A stretch of 47,006 bases of DNA. Origin: a virus. Below are positions 20,001 to 32,000 of the stretch, in pieces. Location: positions 1 through 47,006 of IMG/VR virus record IMGVR_UViG_3300042876_000370; one strand, written 5' to 3'. The position numbers were made by a program, and so were the translations under genes. How positions within the stretch are numbered: the first letter of the stretch is position 1; each line of letters begins with the position of its first letter. The notes below the pieces were generated by a model. The model worked only from the letters and a program-made list of their open reading frames with translations. It did no database searches and was not told where the DNA came from.

Positions 20001-23000
20001 CGCCGGACCAGTCAGATCGCAGTGGCGACCGCCCTGGATGAGATGATGGGCAGGAAGTGGCGCGCGAGTGCCGACCCCAAGAGCGGGGGCTATCGCAAGC
20101 TGCCGGCGGATTTGCGCGCGGACCTGAACCGGATTGCGCCCGGGCTGGCGGATAAGCTGGAAAAGGCGCCGGCTCGTGGGCTGAACGTGCAGGAAGTGGA
20201 GCGCGAAATCTTCAGCCGCTGGAACCAACGCAGCGTGAAGGACGTGCTGAGCGAAGGCGAGTATAACCTGCTCTCCAAGTTCCCGGCTGTGCTGGAAGGT
20301 CTGGAGACCAAGTTGCGGACTGCGACCGATATGCGCGGGGTAGACCAGGCGATTGACGAGACCAAGACCGAGTTTCAGGACCAGGTAAAAGAACGCCTGG
20401 CGCAATCGACCCGGGCCATGGTCGAACAGGGCAAGGCCGACATTACCGTCGAGGGCACGCAGAAAATCTTAGACAAGATTGATGATGTAGTGCCGAACCT
20501 GATGGAGTTTTGGGGCAAGTATCAGGACGCCATGGGCGAGACCGCCGAGCGCGCGCGCAACGCCCCGACCGACGAGGAAGCTGACCGGATCTGGTTTCAA
20601 AGCAAACGGGAATGGAATCAAAACTGGCGCAACTTCGAGGTATTGCAGGCCGGCACCTGGCGGGGTGTGTTCGAGGGATTGGGCATCAGAAGCATGGACG
20701 CGGCCAACCCAGCGAACAAACCCTACTTTGATTTCATGCAGAGCATGCAGGATCTGCACGACCGGCACCAGGCTTATTTCGTGGTGAGAGACCGGGAGCT
20801 AACCCGCTTCTTTACCGCCAAGAAGAACAAGAACATCACCAAGCGCGACCTGTCCAATATTTGGGCGGACGTGCAGCGGATCAACAACGAGGAATATATC
20901 CGCATGGTGGCGGATGAAGACGCGATCCAGGCGGCTGCGGATGAGGCATTCGTCACCCAGTTTGACCAGGAACGGCCCGAGAGTAAGGGCAGCGCGGCCC
21001 AGTGGCGCAGCGCCATCCGTGACGTGCGCCGGCAGATGATGCTCTCCGAGATCCTTTACCGCGGGGGCAGCCTGCCCGCTGGATTGGTCAAGGAATGGGG
21101 TGTCACGCTTCGCCCTGAGATCGTGCAGGAGATCAACAGCCTGACCCTCAACCGGGCAGAATGGCTGATCCCAGGCAACGAGCGGCCCGGCATACAGAAA
21201 GGTTATGCCGACATTCGCCGGCGCTTCCTGCGGGAAATGCTGGACGCATCGAACGGCAACCCGCCCGGCAAACCAGTCGCCCCACCCCCGGCACCGACCA
21301 TGCCGCCGGCGACTCCAATCGTGCAAACTGCACAAAAAACGCAGCCAGCGGCCCCAGGATCGGCGCCTAGCCCGATTGCTGAAGCAAGCCCTGTACCGAT
21401 GACCCCGGCAGCGCAAACAGGCCCTACAGCGCCCGTCCTAGCGGCTCCTGGGGGCATTGATGCGGTGACCGGACTGCCACATTATGATTACGCCCAACCC
21501 AAACCGGTGGCGGTGGTGGATCTATACGACCGCGAGGGTGCGGCTCTCAATCAGAGCGAACGCATGAACGTCCTGGCGCAGACCATTGAAGCCCAGGGAA
21601 TCGGGCAAGCAGCCTGGTATGGTGATGGCAAGCTGGCGGTTGTGGTCTCGGATCTGGACGCCGCCCGGACTGCCTTGCAGAACCTGGCCGATACCCAGGA
21701 GGGCGCCTTTGTCTTCGGGCTGGGCGCGCGCGCGGTGGACGCCGAGATTGCCGCCGGCCGCTATAAGAAGATCAACCAGCCCCCCGAACGGCGCGCCGCT
21801 ACCCGCGAGGAACGCCTGCAGTGGCTGGCCACCCATGACCAACTGACCCGGCTGTGGAATAAACTGGCGTTTGATGGGGATGGCGGCCAGATCAAGGGCG
21901 ATTGGCAGGAACGGATTGAACTCAACCAGGCAATGGGCTTACCTGCCCCGGTTGTCAGCGTGTTGGACGTGCGCGGCTTGCATGCCACCAATAACGAGAT
22001 CGGTTATGACGCCGGCGATGCCTACTTAAAAGCGATTGGGAAAGCCTTCACGGATGAGGGTTTAGATGGCTACCGGACCGGCGGGGATGAATTTGCCGCA
22101 ATCTTTGACGACCCCGCCCAGGCCAAAGAAGCCATGGACCGGGTGATTGAACGCATCAATGGTGCGATAATTCAAGTAGGAGAGAAATACTATGTCGGAT
22201 CAGCAGCCCATTACGGGACCGGCGGAGACTTCAAAACCGCCTACGAAGGACAGCTCGCAGCCAAGCGCGCCGACCCGCGCGCCGCAGAGTTCGAGCGTGC
22301 CACCTACAAACTCAAACCCGCCAGTGAAAGTGATCTTGCCGCCCAAGGGCAGCCACCTGATACCGCGCGCCCAGGCGGAACGGCTGGGACTGATACCACC
22401 CCGGGACGCACCTACGGCGGAACCATCGAAGACCTTGACGCCGCCGAGCGCGCCCGAGTCGACGCCGCCCGCGCCAGCTTCGCCGCCGGCCTCAACCGAG
22501 AGCAACACTTTGCCAAGCTCAGCCCCCAAGAGCGAGTAGTCCGCGAGAGTGAGGACTTCCGCCAGGCTGCCGCCCGGTTGCTGGATGAGCTATCGGGAGG
22601 CCACCCCGAAAAAATAAAAGGTGGTCCAATCCTGGGATCGACCAACCCGGAATGGTACAGCCTGCTGTATGACAGTTTCAAGAAGAACGGGCAGAGCCTC
22701 AATAAAGAGCTGCTGCGCGATGCCCTGCAATCCATCATCGACAAAACCGAAACCGAGTTCTACGCCGCCCGGCGCAATAAAGCGTTGGGCGATCAGTATA
22801 TCAACGAGGCTGAAAGGCTGGTACTGGGTTCGCTCTCGGAGAATGAACCGGTGCAGTTGTGGCTCTCTCATCGCTATCGGGACGCCATGCTGTCCTTCGA
22901 TGCGGTCAATGAGCAGCTTAAGGCCGCGGGGCTGGAGCCTTACGATGTGCTGCGCGAGATGCAAGCCGCGGGCTTCGGCGAAGAGCAGGCCAACAATTTC

Positions 23001-26000
23001 TATAACGCCTACGTCGCCTACCTGGATGGCCGCGACCCGCTGCCCGGGCTGACCACCGAAGAAGCCCATGGACTGGTAGCAGGCATGCGCGCCGCCGACC
23101 TGGTGGAAGTGACCGCCAGTGGCGAGATCCGCACCCCCGATGACATTGAAGCCCTGATCCCTGAAAAGCAGGCCCTGGAAGAAAAGCAGCCCAGCCGCGA
23201 AGCCCTACGCAGCGCAGTCCGCAAGGCCGCGCATGAAGCCGGCTTTGACTACGACGATAAGCACCTGATCGCCAGCGTGAACAAATACCTGGAGATCCCC
23301 GAGGGGCGGGTAACGAGCGTGGACGACCTGACCCCGGAGATGATTGACGCCTGGGTAAGCGCGCGCTCGAAAGCCAGCAAGGAAGCCGAAGAGATCAAGC
23401 GGATTGCGATTGAACAGGCGCGCATCCTGGATGAAAACCTTGAGGCGATCCGCGCGAAGTACCCGGATGAGGCCCGCGCCCACGAGATCAAGGATCTGCT
23501 GCTTGATTTCTACGGCGACGAAGACTTCGCCCAGGCGAGCTGGGAAGATTTTGACCTGGTGACGCGCAACCTGGCAGCCGTGACCGGCGAGAGCGTGGAC
23601 GCGCTGCGGGAGAGGATCTTAGCCAGCGTGGGTGATATAGACCTGCCCGCGCACCTGGAACAGCTTGCCGAGCTGCCAGTACAGGAAGGCTTGACGCGCC
23701 GGCTGGATGAGGCGCGCAAGGCTTTACTTGAAGAAACCTGGCATGACCCTGTTGCGAAACGGTTTATTGAACGGTATGAGCAGGAGGGTTATTATCGCCC
23801 AACCTATACTAACGATGGAAATTTCGAGCTGCACCGGTCAGAATTTCCTTCGTTTGTTGGGCATGAGGCAGCCTGGGAAGAGTTCAAGCTGGCCCTGTCA
23901 GACCTGAAATGGTATGAGGAGACCGGCGAGATTGCGGCCAGCACGATGAAGAGCTACCGAGATCTGCTTAATCGTCGGCACTCGGGTGAGTTCTTATGGC
24001 AGGACAGCGAAGGCAAGGCCATGGTAGAGAAGGCCGTTCAGAGGTATGGAACGACTGAAGACTTCGGCCAGGCTGGGTACATTCTCCCTGATGGACGGTT
24101 GCTGAACCTGAGGCGGGCAGAGCGGGATTACTTGGAACATTCCGGCGTAGCTGCGCATTTGTTGGGGCGCAATAAGACAAGCGGAAACGCAGACATTCGA
24201 GACTTCCAACGCCAGACTAATGCCATCCGAATGGACGCCTCTTCACCCAGCGCAGGGAATGCTTTGATCTTTTTGGATATGGCTACTCGTCCAACACGCG
24301 CACAGATGCGGGCTATCGAAAATGGAATCGCGTACAGCCCACATAACTACTTCACAATCCAGTACGACACGCCGGGAGGCGGGTACGGTACCTTCGGGAC
24401 CACCAAGGCGAACGCCCTGGACGACCTTAACAAGATGGTCCGCCAACGGTTTGACAATGCCCTCTTCCAAGATCGCAACGGCGCCACCTTCTGGGATGAA
24501 CAAGGGCGCGCGCACATTCGCCTGATGCGAGATGCCAAGAGGGATAGCAACTTCTCCACCTGGCACCATGAGTTTTTCCATGCCCTGCTGCCTTTGCTGC
24601 CGGCGGATATGCTCAAGGTGTTCGAGAAATACCTGGCCGACGAGCATGGAATCAGTAACCTGCCCGAAGGTTGGCAGAACGGCACCAAGAACGCCAAGGC
24701 CAAGGAGATCTTAGCCCGGGCAAATGAGCGCTACCTGGTGGAAGGCAAGCACGTTTTGAACCTGCCCGCCCAGGTGGTGGCTGTGCTGGATAAGATCAAG
24801 ATCTACATGCTCAAGGTCTACCAGCAGGTGACAGGTCACTCGATTGATGTGCCGCTGCCTGACTACCTGACAGAGGTATTTGATCGGCTGCGCAAGGAAG
24901 AGGAAGTCAAGCCGGTTATCCCCGAGAAGTCGTTTGGTCGCATCAAGCTTGGACCCAACGAGTTTGTAGATATTACCGCCTCAAATAGTGCAGATTGGTA
25001 CGGGCGATACACCGAAATGCTTAGAGGGTACTCGGCTAAAGCTGCCTTTGCGATGGACAGCAGCCTGTCCGAGGCAAGCAAAAAACTGCATGCGGCTGGC
25101 GTGTGGAACGCTTACGAGCAGCTCAACGACTTGAGAAATGCGCTTCTTGATAGCGGGATCAAGAGAATAGCGATCCCAACAGACCCCCGCAATATGGGGT
25201 TAGCAGACACCCGCCAGGTAGCCGAACCTCCATTATCCCCCGAGCCTGTTGCAACTACCGCAACACCAGAAGGACAATTCAACCTGATCCCTGAGACCGA
25301 GGGTTGGCAGTTGCAGGCGCAGACCGCGCAGGCGCAGAAGTTCAACCCGGCGCGCGAAGATTTGCAATCGTCCCTCTTCGAGCTACCCCAGCCCGAGGGG
25401 ATTAAACCAAAACCAGCGCCAACTACCACGGACTTAGGCCCGCTATTTGCCAACCAGCCCGAGCCCGAACCCAGCCCCTGGGTCAAGCAGGCGCCGGTTG
25501 CCGAACCCGCACCCGACCGCCAGGCGCGCCTGATGACCGCCCTCACAGAGCGGATTGTCAGCCAGCAAGATTTGTTCAAAACGTCGCGGGACTTTGAAGA
25601 CTTCGCGCGCAGTTTTGGATTTGACCTGGACCGGGAAGCGGATCTCAATTATGCGTATGACCTGCTAGAAGGCTCATTCAATCTGTTGACCCGCCGGCTG
25701 CGGGCGAACATGGCCGGGCTGCCCCTGGTGGATCGCCTGACGCAACTGGCCGCCCTGGAAAAGCAGCTCGTGAAGGCGCGCCGGACCCTGCTCAAGAGCG
25801 AACTGCAGCAGTTCTCTACCCCCCTGACCCTGAGTGAAGCCGCGGGAGAAGCCGCCGACGTGCGCCCGGGTGACGTGATTTGGGAACCCACCGCCGGCAC
25901 CGGGAACCTGGTCAACCGCTTCGCGGACGATAAGAGCGTGAGTGTGCGCGTCAACGAGATCGACCCGCAGCGCCGCGAAGTGCTCAAGCTGATCGGTTTC

Positions 26001-29000
26001 AATCCGACTGACCTGGATCTTCTAAGTCCGAAATGGCTGATTGGCAGCGATAAGAAGCTGCTCAAGCCGAACGCCAGCGTTCAAATCACGAACCCGCCCT
26101 GGGGGGCTTACTCCACCGGGAAATACGGGCAGGCCATGCCGCACCCGATCAAGGGTATGAACGACTGGTCGCAGCGGTTTACCTACCTGATGATGGAACG
26201 CCTGGCGCCGGGTGGCCGATTCGTGGGCGTGATGCCCCTGAATTGGATGTATACTGTGGATAGAAGCTCGCGCGCCCTCAACGTCAAGAAGTCAGCCTTC
26301 TTGACCTACCTGGAAGAGAATTACAATGTGCGCGCCCTGATCGAAAGCCCAGCAGGTGCCTACGATCAACGCGCGACCGGGGTAGGATCTCTTCTCATCG
26401 TGGTCGATAAGACCCAAAACAGCCTCAAGGATAGTAATACCAGGCTGTACCGTTGGGGTGAGAGCGCCCCGAAAGACTGGGCCGAGTATGCGGACCTGAT
26501 CAACCAGATCCAAAAGCGCGACCCGGAGGAAGTAAAGAGAGGTCAAAATGCTGCCCGAGCAACCGGACTCTTCAGCGATAGGAGCTTCGTCCTTCCCACC
26601 AAGCAACAACCCACCGGCCCCGATGCCGCCGGAATTGCCGACCCAGCCGCCCGCCGAGGTGAGCGAACCGGCGACCCCGCCAACATTGGAAAGCCCATCG
26701 AGCAACCCGCCCGAACCGAACCCCCAGCAGAGCGAGAACCCGCTGGAGGATTACCTGTTCAGCGGCCCGATAGAGAAGCAGGATCTATCAACCCAAGACC
26801 TGGTAACGAATTATCTGGGATTGGGGAGCGAATTGGCGGACAGCCCGGAGGACGTGCAGCGGATGCTGAACAACTGCCAACCCCGCCAGAAGGTAACAAC
26901 GCCCCCGTGGTGGAAGGGCAAACCCCAGGCGTTCCGGGACCGCTGGAACCAGGAATACCCGAACCGAGTGGACGACCTGGCGGAGAGCAGCCCGCAGCTC
27001 TTACAGAAGACCTGGGAGTACGGCCTGTTGAGCTCGCCCCAGTCCCAGCCGCAGAGCCCAGCCGAGAAGATATTGACTACCAGCGCAAGTGGCAGGCAAC
27101 GATTGATGCAGTTGAGAGCGCTGGAACTTTTGCTGGATATGTGGGGAGAAGCCAGGCAAGGTTAGAGGCTGAAGGCTACCCGACCCACCACCACCCCAGC
27201 GTGGTGGTCGAAACCAAGGCACTCATGGGAGTGCCGTACCCCGAGCTTGAAGACGCATACCGCCCGACCGATGGGGTGATGAAAGCTTATCAGAGTGGCG
27301 CCCTTTCCATGGAAGGGCAGCTTGACGTTGTGTGGGCGGCGATCCAACAGAACGATAAGCATGGCATGGGGATGCTGGTGGCGGATGACGTGGGCATGGG
27401 CAAGAGCCGCAGCGCCGCCGCCTTCGCCCTGGACCGGATTGAACGCGGGCAGAAGATCGTGCTCGTTGTTACCAAGAACCCGGGCAACGTGCGCAACCTG
27501 ATGAACAACGAGTTTCCGGCGATCTTTGGGGAGCAAAAGACCCGCTTCGTGGATCTCTCGGGTAAGAACATGCCCGATGTGAAGAACAAGAAAGAAATCC
27601 CCATCCCCACCTATGACGAGCCGGCGGTGTACTTTATGAGCGCCACCGAGTTCGCCTCCTTCGGCAACAAACTCAAGGATCTGCCCGTTCAAAGCGTGAT
27701 CGTGGATGAAGCCCACACGTTTAAAAGCGTGGACGATACCAAGCAGGGCATTTTCTGGACCGGTCTCCATGAGAAATGGAACGCTGATGGCGTGAATTTC
27801 CTGTACCTGACCGCCACCCCCGCGACCGACCTGATGGAAATGAAATACCTGTATGGTTTGAAACTGTGGACCGTGGACGGTTTTGGGGATTGGCTGGGGG
27901 TGCTGACCGGCAAGATGAGCCCGGAACAGGCCAAGACCAAGGCCAAGGTTTTCAACGAGGCAGCGGCTTATCAGAAGCAATTGACCGAAGCGGCCGCGCC
28001 GGTCCTGACGAATGTGGAACCTTTGTTCGGCGGCAAAGAGTTGGGCTACAACTTTGACGACAATCTGTACTACCAGGAAGGTCGCCAAAAAGGAACCGGG
28101 AAACTGATCGCCAGTGACCGTTATGGCAGCCCGGTTGAGATTTACAGCGGTGATGCGACCATGGCCGCGATCATCGGGCAAACCTTGAGCGACATTCTGC
28201 AGCCAGGCGAAAGCGGGCAAATCTCTAAATATATGGTGGACTATTACAAGTCCCAGGCGATGCAGGCGATTGACGAGAAATTCCCCGCGCCCAAGATCGA
28301 CAAAGAGACCCGCGACGCCCTGAACACGGATGCCTCCGATGCCCTGGAACTGCTGGATAAGAAGGGTAAGAAGCGCTTCGGCGCCGGCCGGACCGCCTTC
28401 GAGAGCACCCTGCCCCCGGAGCACACCGAGCAGATCATGCGCGAGATGAAGCTGGGCGGCAGCTACATGAGCCGGGATATTGCCCGGAACGGGGTGGAGT
28501 TTGAGGCCAAGGAAATCAAGCTGACCCCCGAACAGAAACGCCGGCAGGATGAACGGATTGACTTCTACCGCCAGGTCATCGCAGCCTATCAGAAATGGGG
28601 CAAGTTGAACAAGCAGAAGAAGATGGACTTTGGGGTAATGGGGAAGATCCAGGACGATGCCAAGCGCGCTCTGTTTGACTACCGCCTGACCCAATCGCTG
28701 CCCGAGATCGACGCGGCGATTGCGCGCGGGGAGCAGGTGGTGATTGCGCTGGTCTCGGTGGGCGAAGTGGACCCCCTGCAAGGCGGGCACCTGCGTTCAG
28801 CAATCGATATGATCAACCACGAGGAATCGCACGAGACCGGCGATGGCACGTACAGCGACCCCGCGGACATACCCGAGGCCCAAGAGGAAAAAGCCAGGCT
28901 GCTGGAGCAGGCCGAAAAACTGGGCCTGGGCAGCCCGATCAAGCTGCTCGAAAGCAAGTACGGCGACCGGATTGGGTTTGTGACCGGCGAGGTCACGGAT

Positions 29001-32000
29001 AAAGCCCGCGCCTCTGCGATGACTGCCTTCCAGCGGAACAAGCTGGATGCTATCGTGATCTCCGGCGCCGGCAAGACCGGGATCAACCTGCACGACATTA
29101 CCGGCAAGCGGCGCATGCACCTGATGGTGGTGGACTTCGACTGGTCGGCCACCGAGTTTAAACAAGAGCTGGGCCGGGTAGACCGCACCGGGCAGAAGAG
29201 CGCGCCGAAAGTGACGGTCTTCCATACCGGGAACGCAGCCGAGCTGAAGTTTATCTCGACCATCACCAACCGCATGAAAGGGCTGGGCGCAACCTCTAAG
29301 GGCGGATCGGAATCGACCGGCACCAGCGCACTCAACGAGCAGTTTGAGCTGGGCTCGACCTACGACAAAGAAGCCCTCAATGAGATGTGGCGCAAGCTGC
29401 CCCGCCCGGATAAGCTGCTGTTCATGGATAAGTATTTCTACGATAACGGACAGCCCAAGGCCGAACTGAGGCAGACCGCCGAGGCAATCAAGAAGTTCAC
29501 CATGGCGCTGCAAAGCATCAGCCTGGATAAGGCCAATCAACTCGTAAAACTCTGGATGGATGAGCGCGCCAAGTTTACCGAGTTGGAAGCCGGGGCTGCG
29601 GCAGTCAAGAAACAGATGAGCTCAGGCGACGTGCTGCGCACGACCGAACTGGGACCGAACCTGACCCTGACCGAGGCGCGCGACGCGACCGGGCACCGTT
29701 TTGGGGTGGTCTCGGGGGTACTTACCCCGCAGATGAACAAGCTGGCCAGCGCCTTCGGCAGCACAGACAGCGAATTTGTGAATGGCGAATGGCGCCCGAA
29801 ACAATGGCGGGAGTGGATCAACTTTACCAATACGACCAACAATGAGAAAGTCTCGGGCCTGGTCATCCCCCCAGGAAAGATTGAAACCATTGCGGCCATG
29901 TACGGCACCAGCATCAAGGCCAACCGCAGCATAGCGACCGCCCTGGAAGACATCAAGGCCGGCGATAAGCTGCCGATCGTGGGCGCGGATATGAATGAGT
30001 GGACCCTGCGCCTGGGCACGCTGGGCGCGCGCAAGGGCAAGATCGTGATTGAAGGCGCGCGCATGGCACAGAAGAACCCGCTGATGAACAACGGCGCGCG
30101 CTATGATGCGGTTGGATCGTTCTTCTATGTGCCCGAGGAAAAGCTACAAGACTTCCTGCACCGCTTCCCGCTGCGCGAAGAGACGCCGCCGGGAGCACTC
30201 TACCAGGAGGCAGAAGCCCCAAGCGTTCCGCCTGGCTCGCGCCGGATGGCAGCGAACCCAGCCGATGACATTCGCGCTGTGATGACTGGGCAGGCAAAGC
30301 TAGAAGACTATGGCCCGAATGTGCAAAAGTTTATTCAGGCGGGTATCGCTCAGTTTGTCTCTTCTTACGAGCGAAAAGCAGGCACCCCCGAATGGATGGA
30401 ATGGTTTAAGCCAACCTACGAGGCATACAAAGCGCGCCAGCAGCCAGCTACCCCGGCTGTCAATGCCCCGCTGGGCACCGCCGAAAGCATGAGCCAACCA
30501 CCGACCGATACCGCCCAAATGATGGGCTACCTCTCGGAGGTTGGGCCAGTCCTGGAGAAAGCGCGCGGAGAGTTCGGCAAACAGCGCGCCACCCCTAACA
30601 GCGTGATGAACCTGGAGCAAGCCTTACCGCCCGAGACCATGAAGAAAGTACGCGGCTGGGCGGGCGGGGTCTATGCGGACCTGGCCGACACCAAGTACCA
30701 GGCGATCCAACACGCCAAGATGCGGCGGGATGCCGCTTTGCTGGACTACACCAAGCGGACCGGCTTCGATAACCTGCTGGGCGCGATCTTCCCGTACTCC
30801 TTCTGGTACACCCATTCGATGGTCAACTGGGCGATCCGGGCGCTCGAACGCCCGAGCACCCTGATCAACTACATGCGCATCCGCAACCTGCAAAACCGCC
30901 AGCAGAAAGAAGCAAACAGCCCGGGCCGGCTGGAAGGCAAGATTGAGCTGCCGTTCCTCTCCCAGGCATTGGGCGGGCGCTTCTTTGTGGACCCCATGCG
31001 CCAGATTTACCCGTTCGAGCAGATGCTGCGACCGTTTGAGAACTTCGCGGCTGACAAGAATCAGGCCGAGAAGCGCGCGGCGCAGCTCATCACGTACCAG
31101 GCGGAGAACGAAACCATCACCAGCGCCGAGGCGCAGACCGCCATCACCAGCAAGGCCGGTCCGCTGTGGGAGCGGGCCTATAACCAGGCGGAGCTGGAGA
31201 TCAAGGACGTGCAGCCCGGCGAATTGTCTTCTCAGTGGCAGCCCGGGCAGTCGCGGGATTGGGTGGATCTGGCGTTCCAGGTCTTATCTCCCAGCCTGCC
31301 CCTTTCTTTGGGCTATAACCTGGCGACTGGCCGGCAGATGGGGAGTCTCCCCGTTCAACGCTTCGTGCAGAACGTGACCTCCCCCTTCGGGATCGGCGGA
31401 CCGCGCGGGTTTATGCTGACCCGAGATAAGTTTGACGATTATAGAGAGGACAGAGAGTTGGCAAACATGGCCGGCGAAGGGCTGATTTCAACGGATGAAG
31501 CCAAGCGCGCCATGATCGACCGGGTTGGACCGGCCTTCGCGCAGGCCCAGCAGCGGGTAGCCAAGACCACCAGCGTGCAATACTGGCTGTCTTCTCTCGC
31601 GGCGGACCTGTACCCGGAGGGCGAACAGCACAACCGCGAACTGCACGACGAATATCTGAAGGCCCTGCAGCAGAAGGTGATGGGCGATAAGCAGGCCTTG
31701 AATAAGTTCTATGACGAGTACCCCGAGTATGAGGCCCGCAACGCCTCTTTCGATGAACCCGAGCCGCGCCTACGCCAAATGCTGATCTCGCAGATTTGGG
31801 ACAAATACGGCGAACTGAACAAGCTCAACCAGGACGCAGCGCAGAAACAACTGGGCGAGAAATTCGGCAATGCGTTTGTCAACAAAGAGACCCGCTCTTA
31901 TGACAGCATCGACACGCAGACCCTGGGCTTTTGGGCCAAGACCCTGGGCGCCAAGACCCCGGCGAAAGTGGCCGCCCCTGAGACCCCCTTGCAAGGGGTG

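Noticed and set aside
27162-28790. 542-aa minus-strand ORF
   Set aside because: It is antisense to the helicase domain of the giant protein, whose motifs are clear in the plus frame. Long antisense ORFs arise from GC-rich codon bias, and this one has no recognisable domain or ribosome site that I can see.
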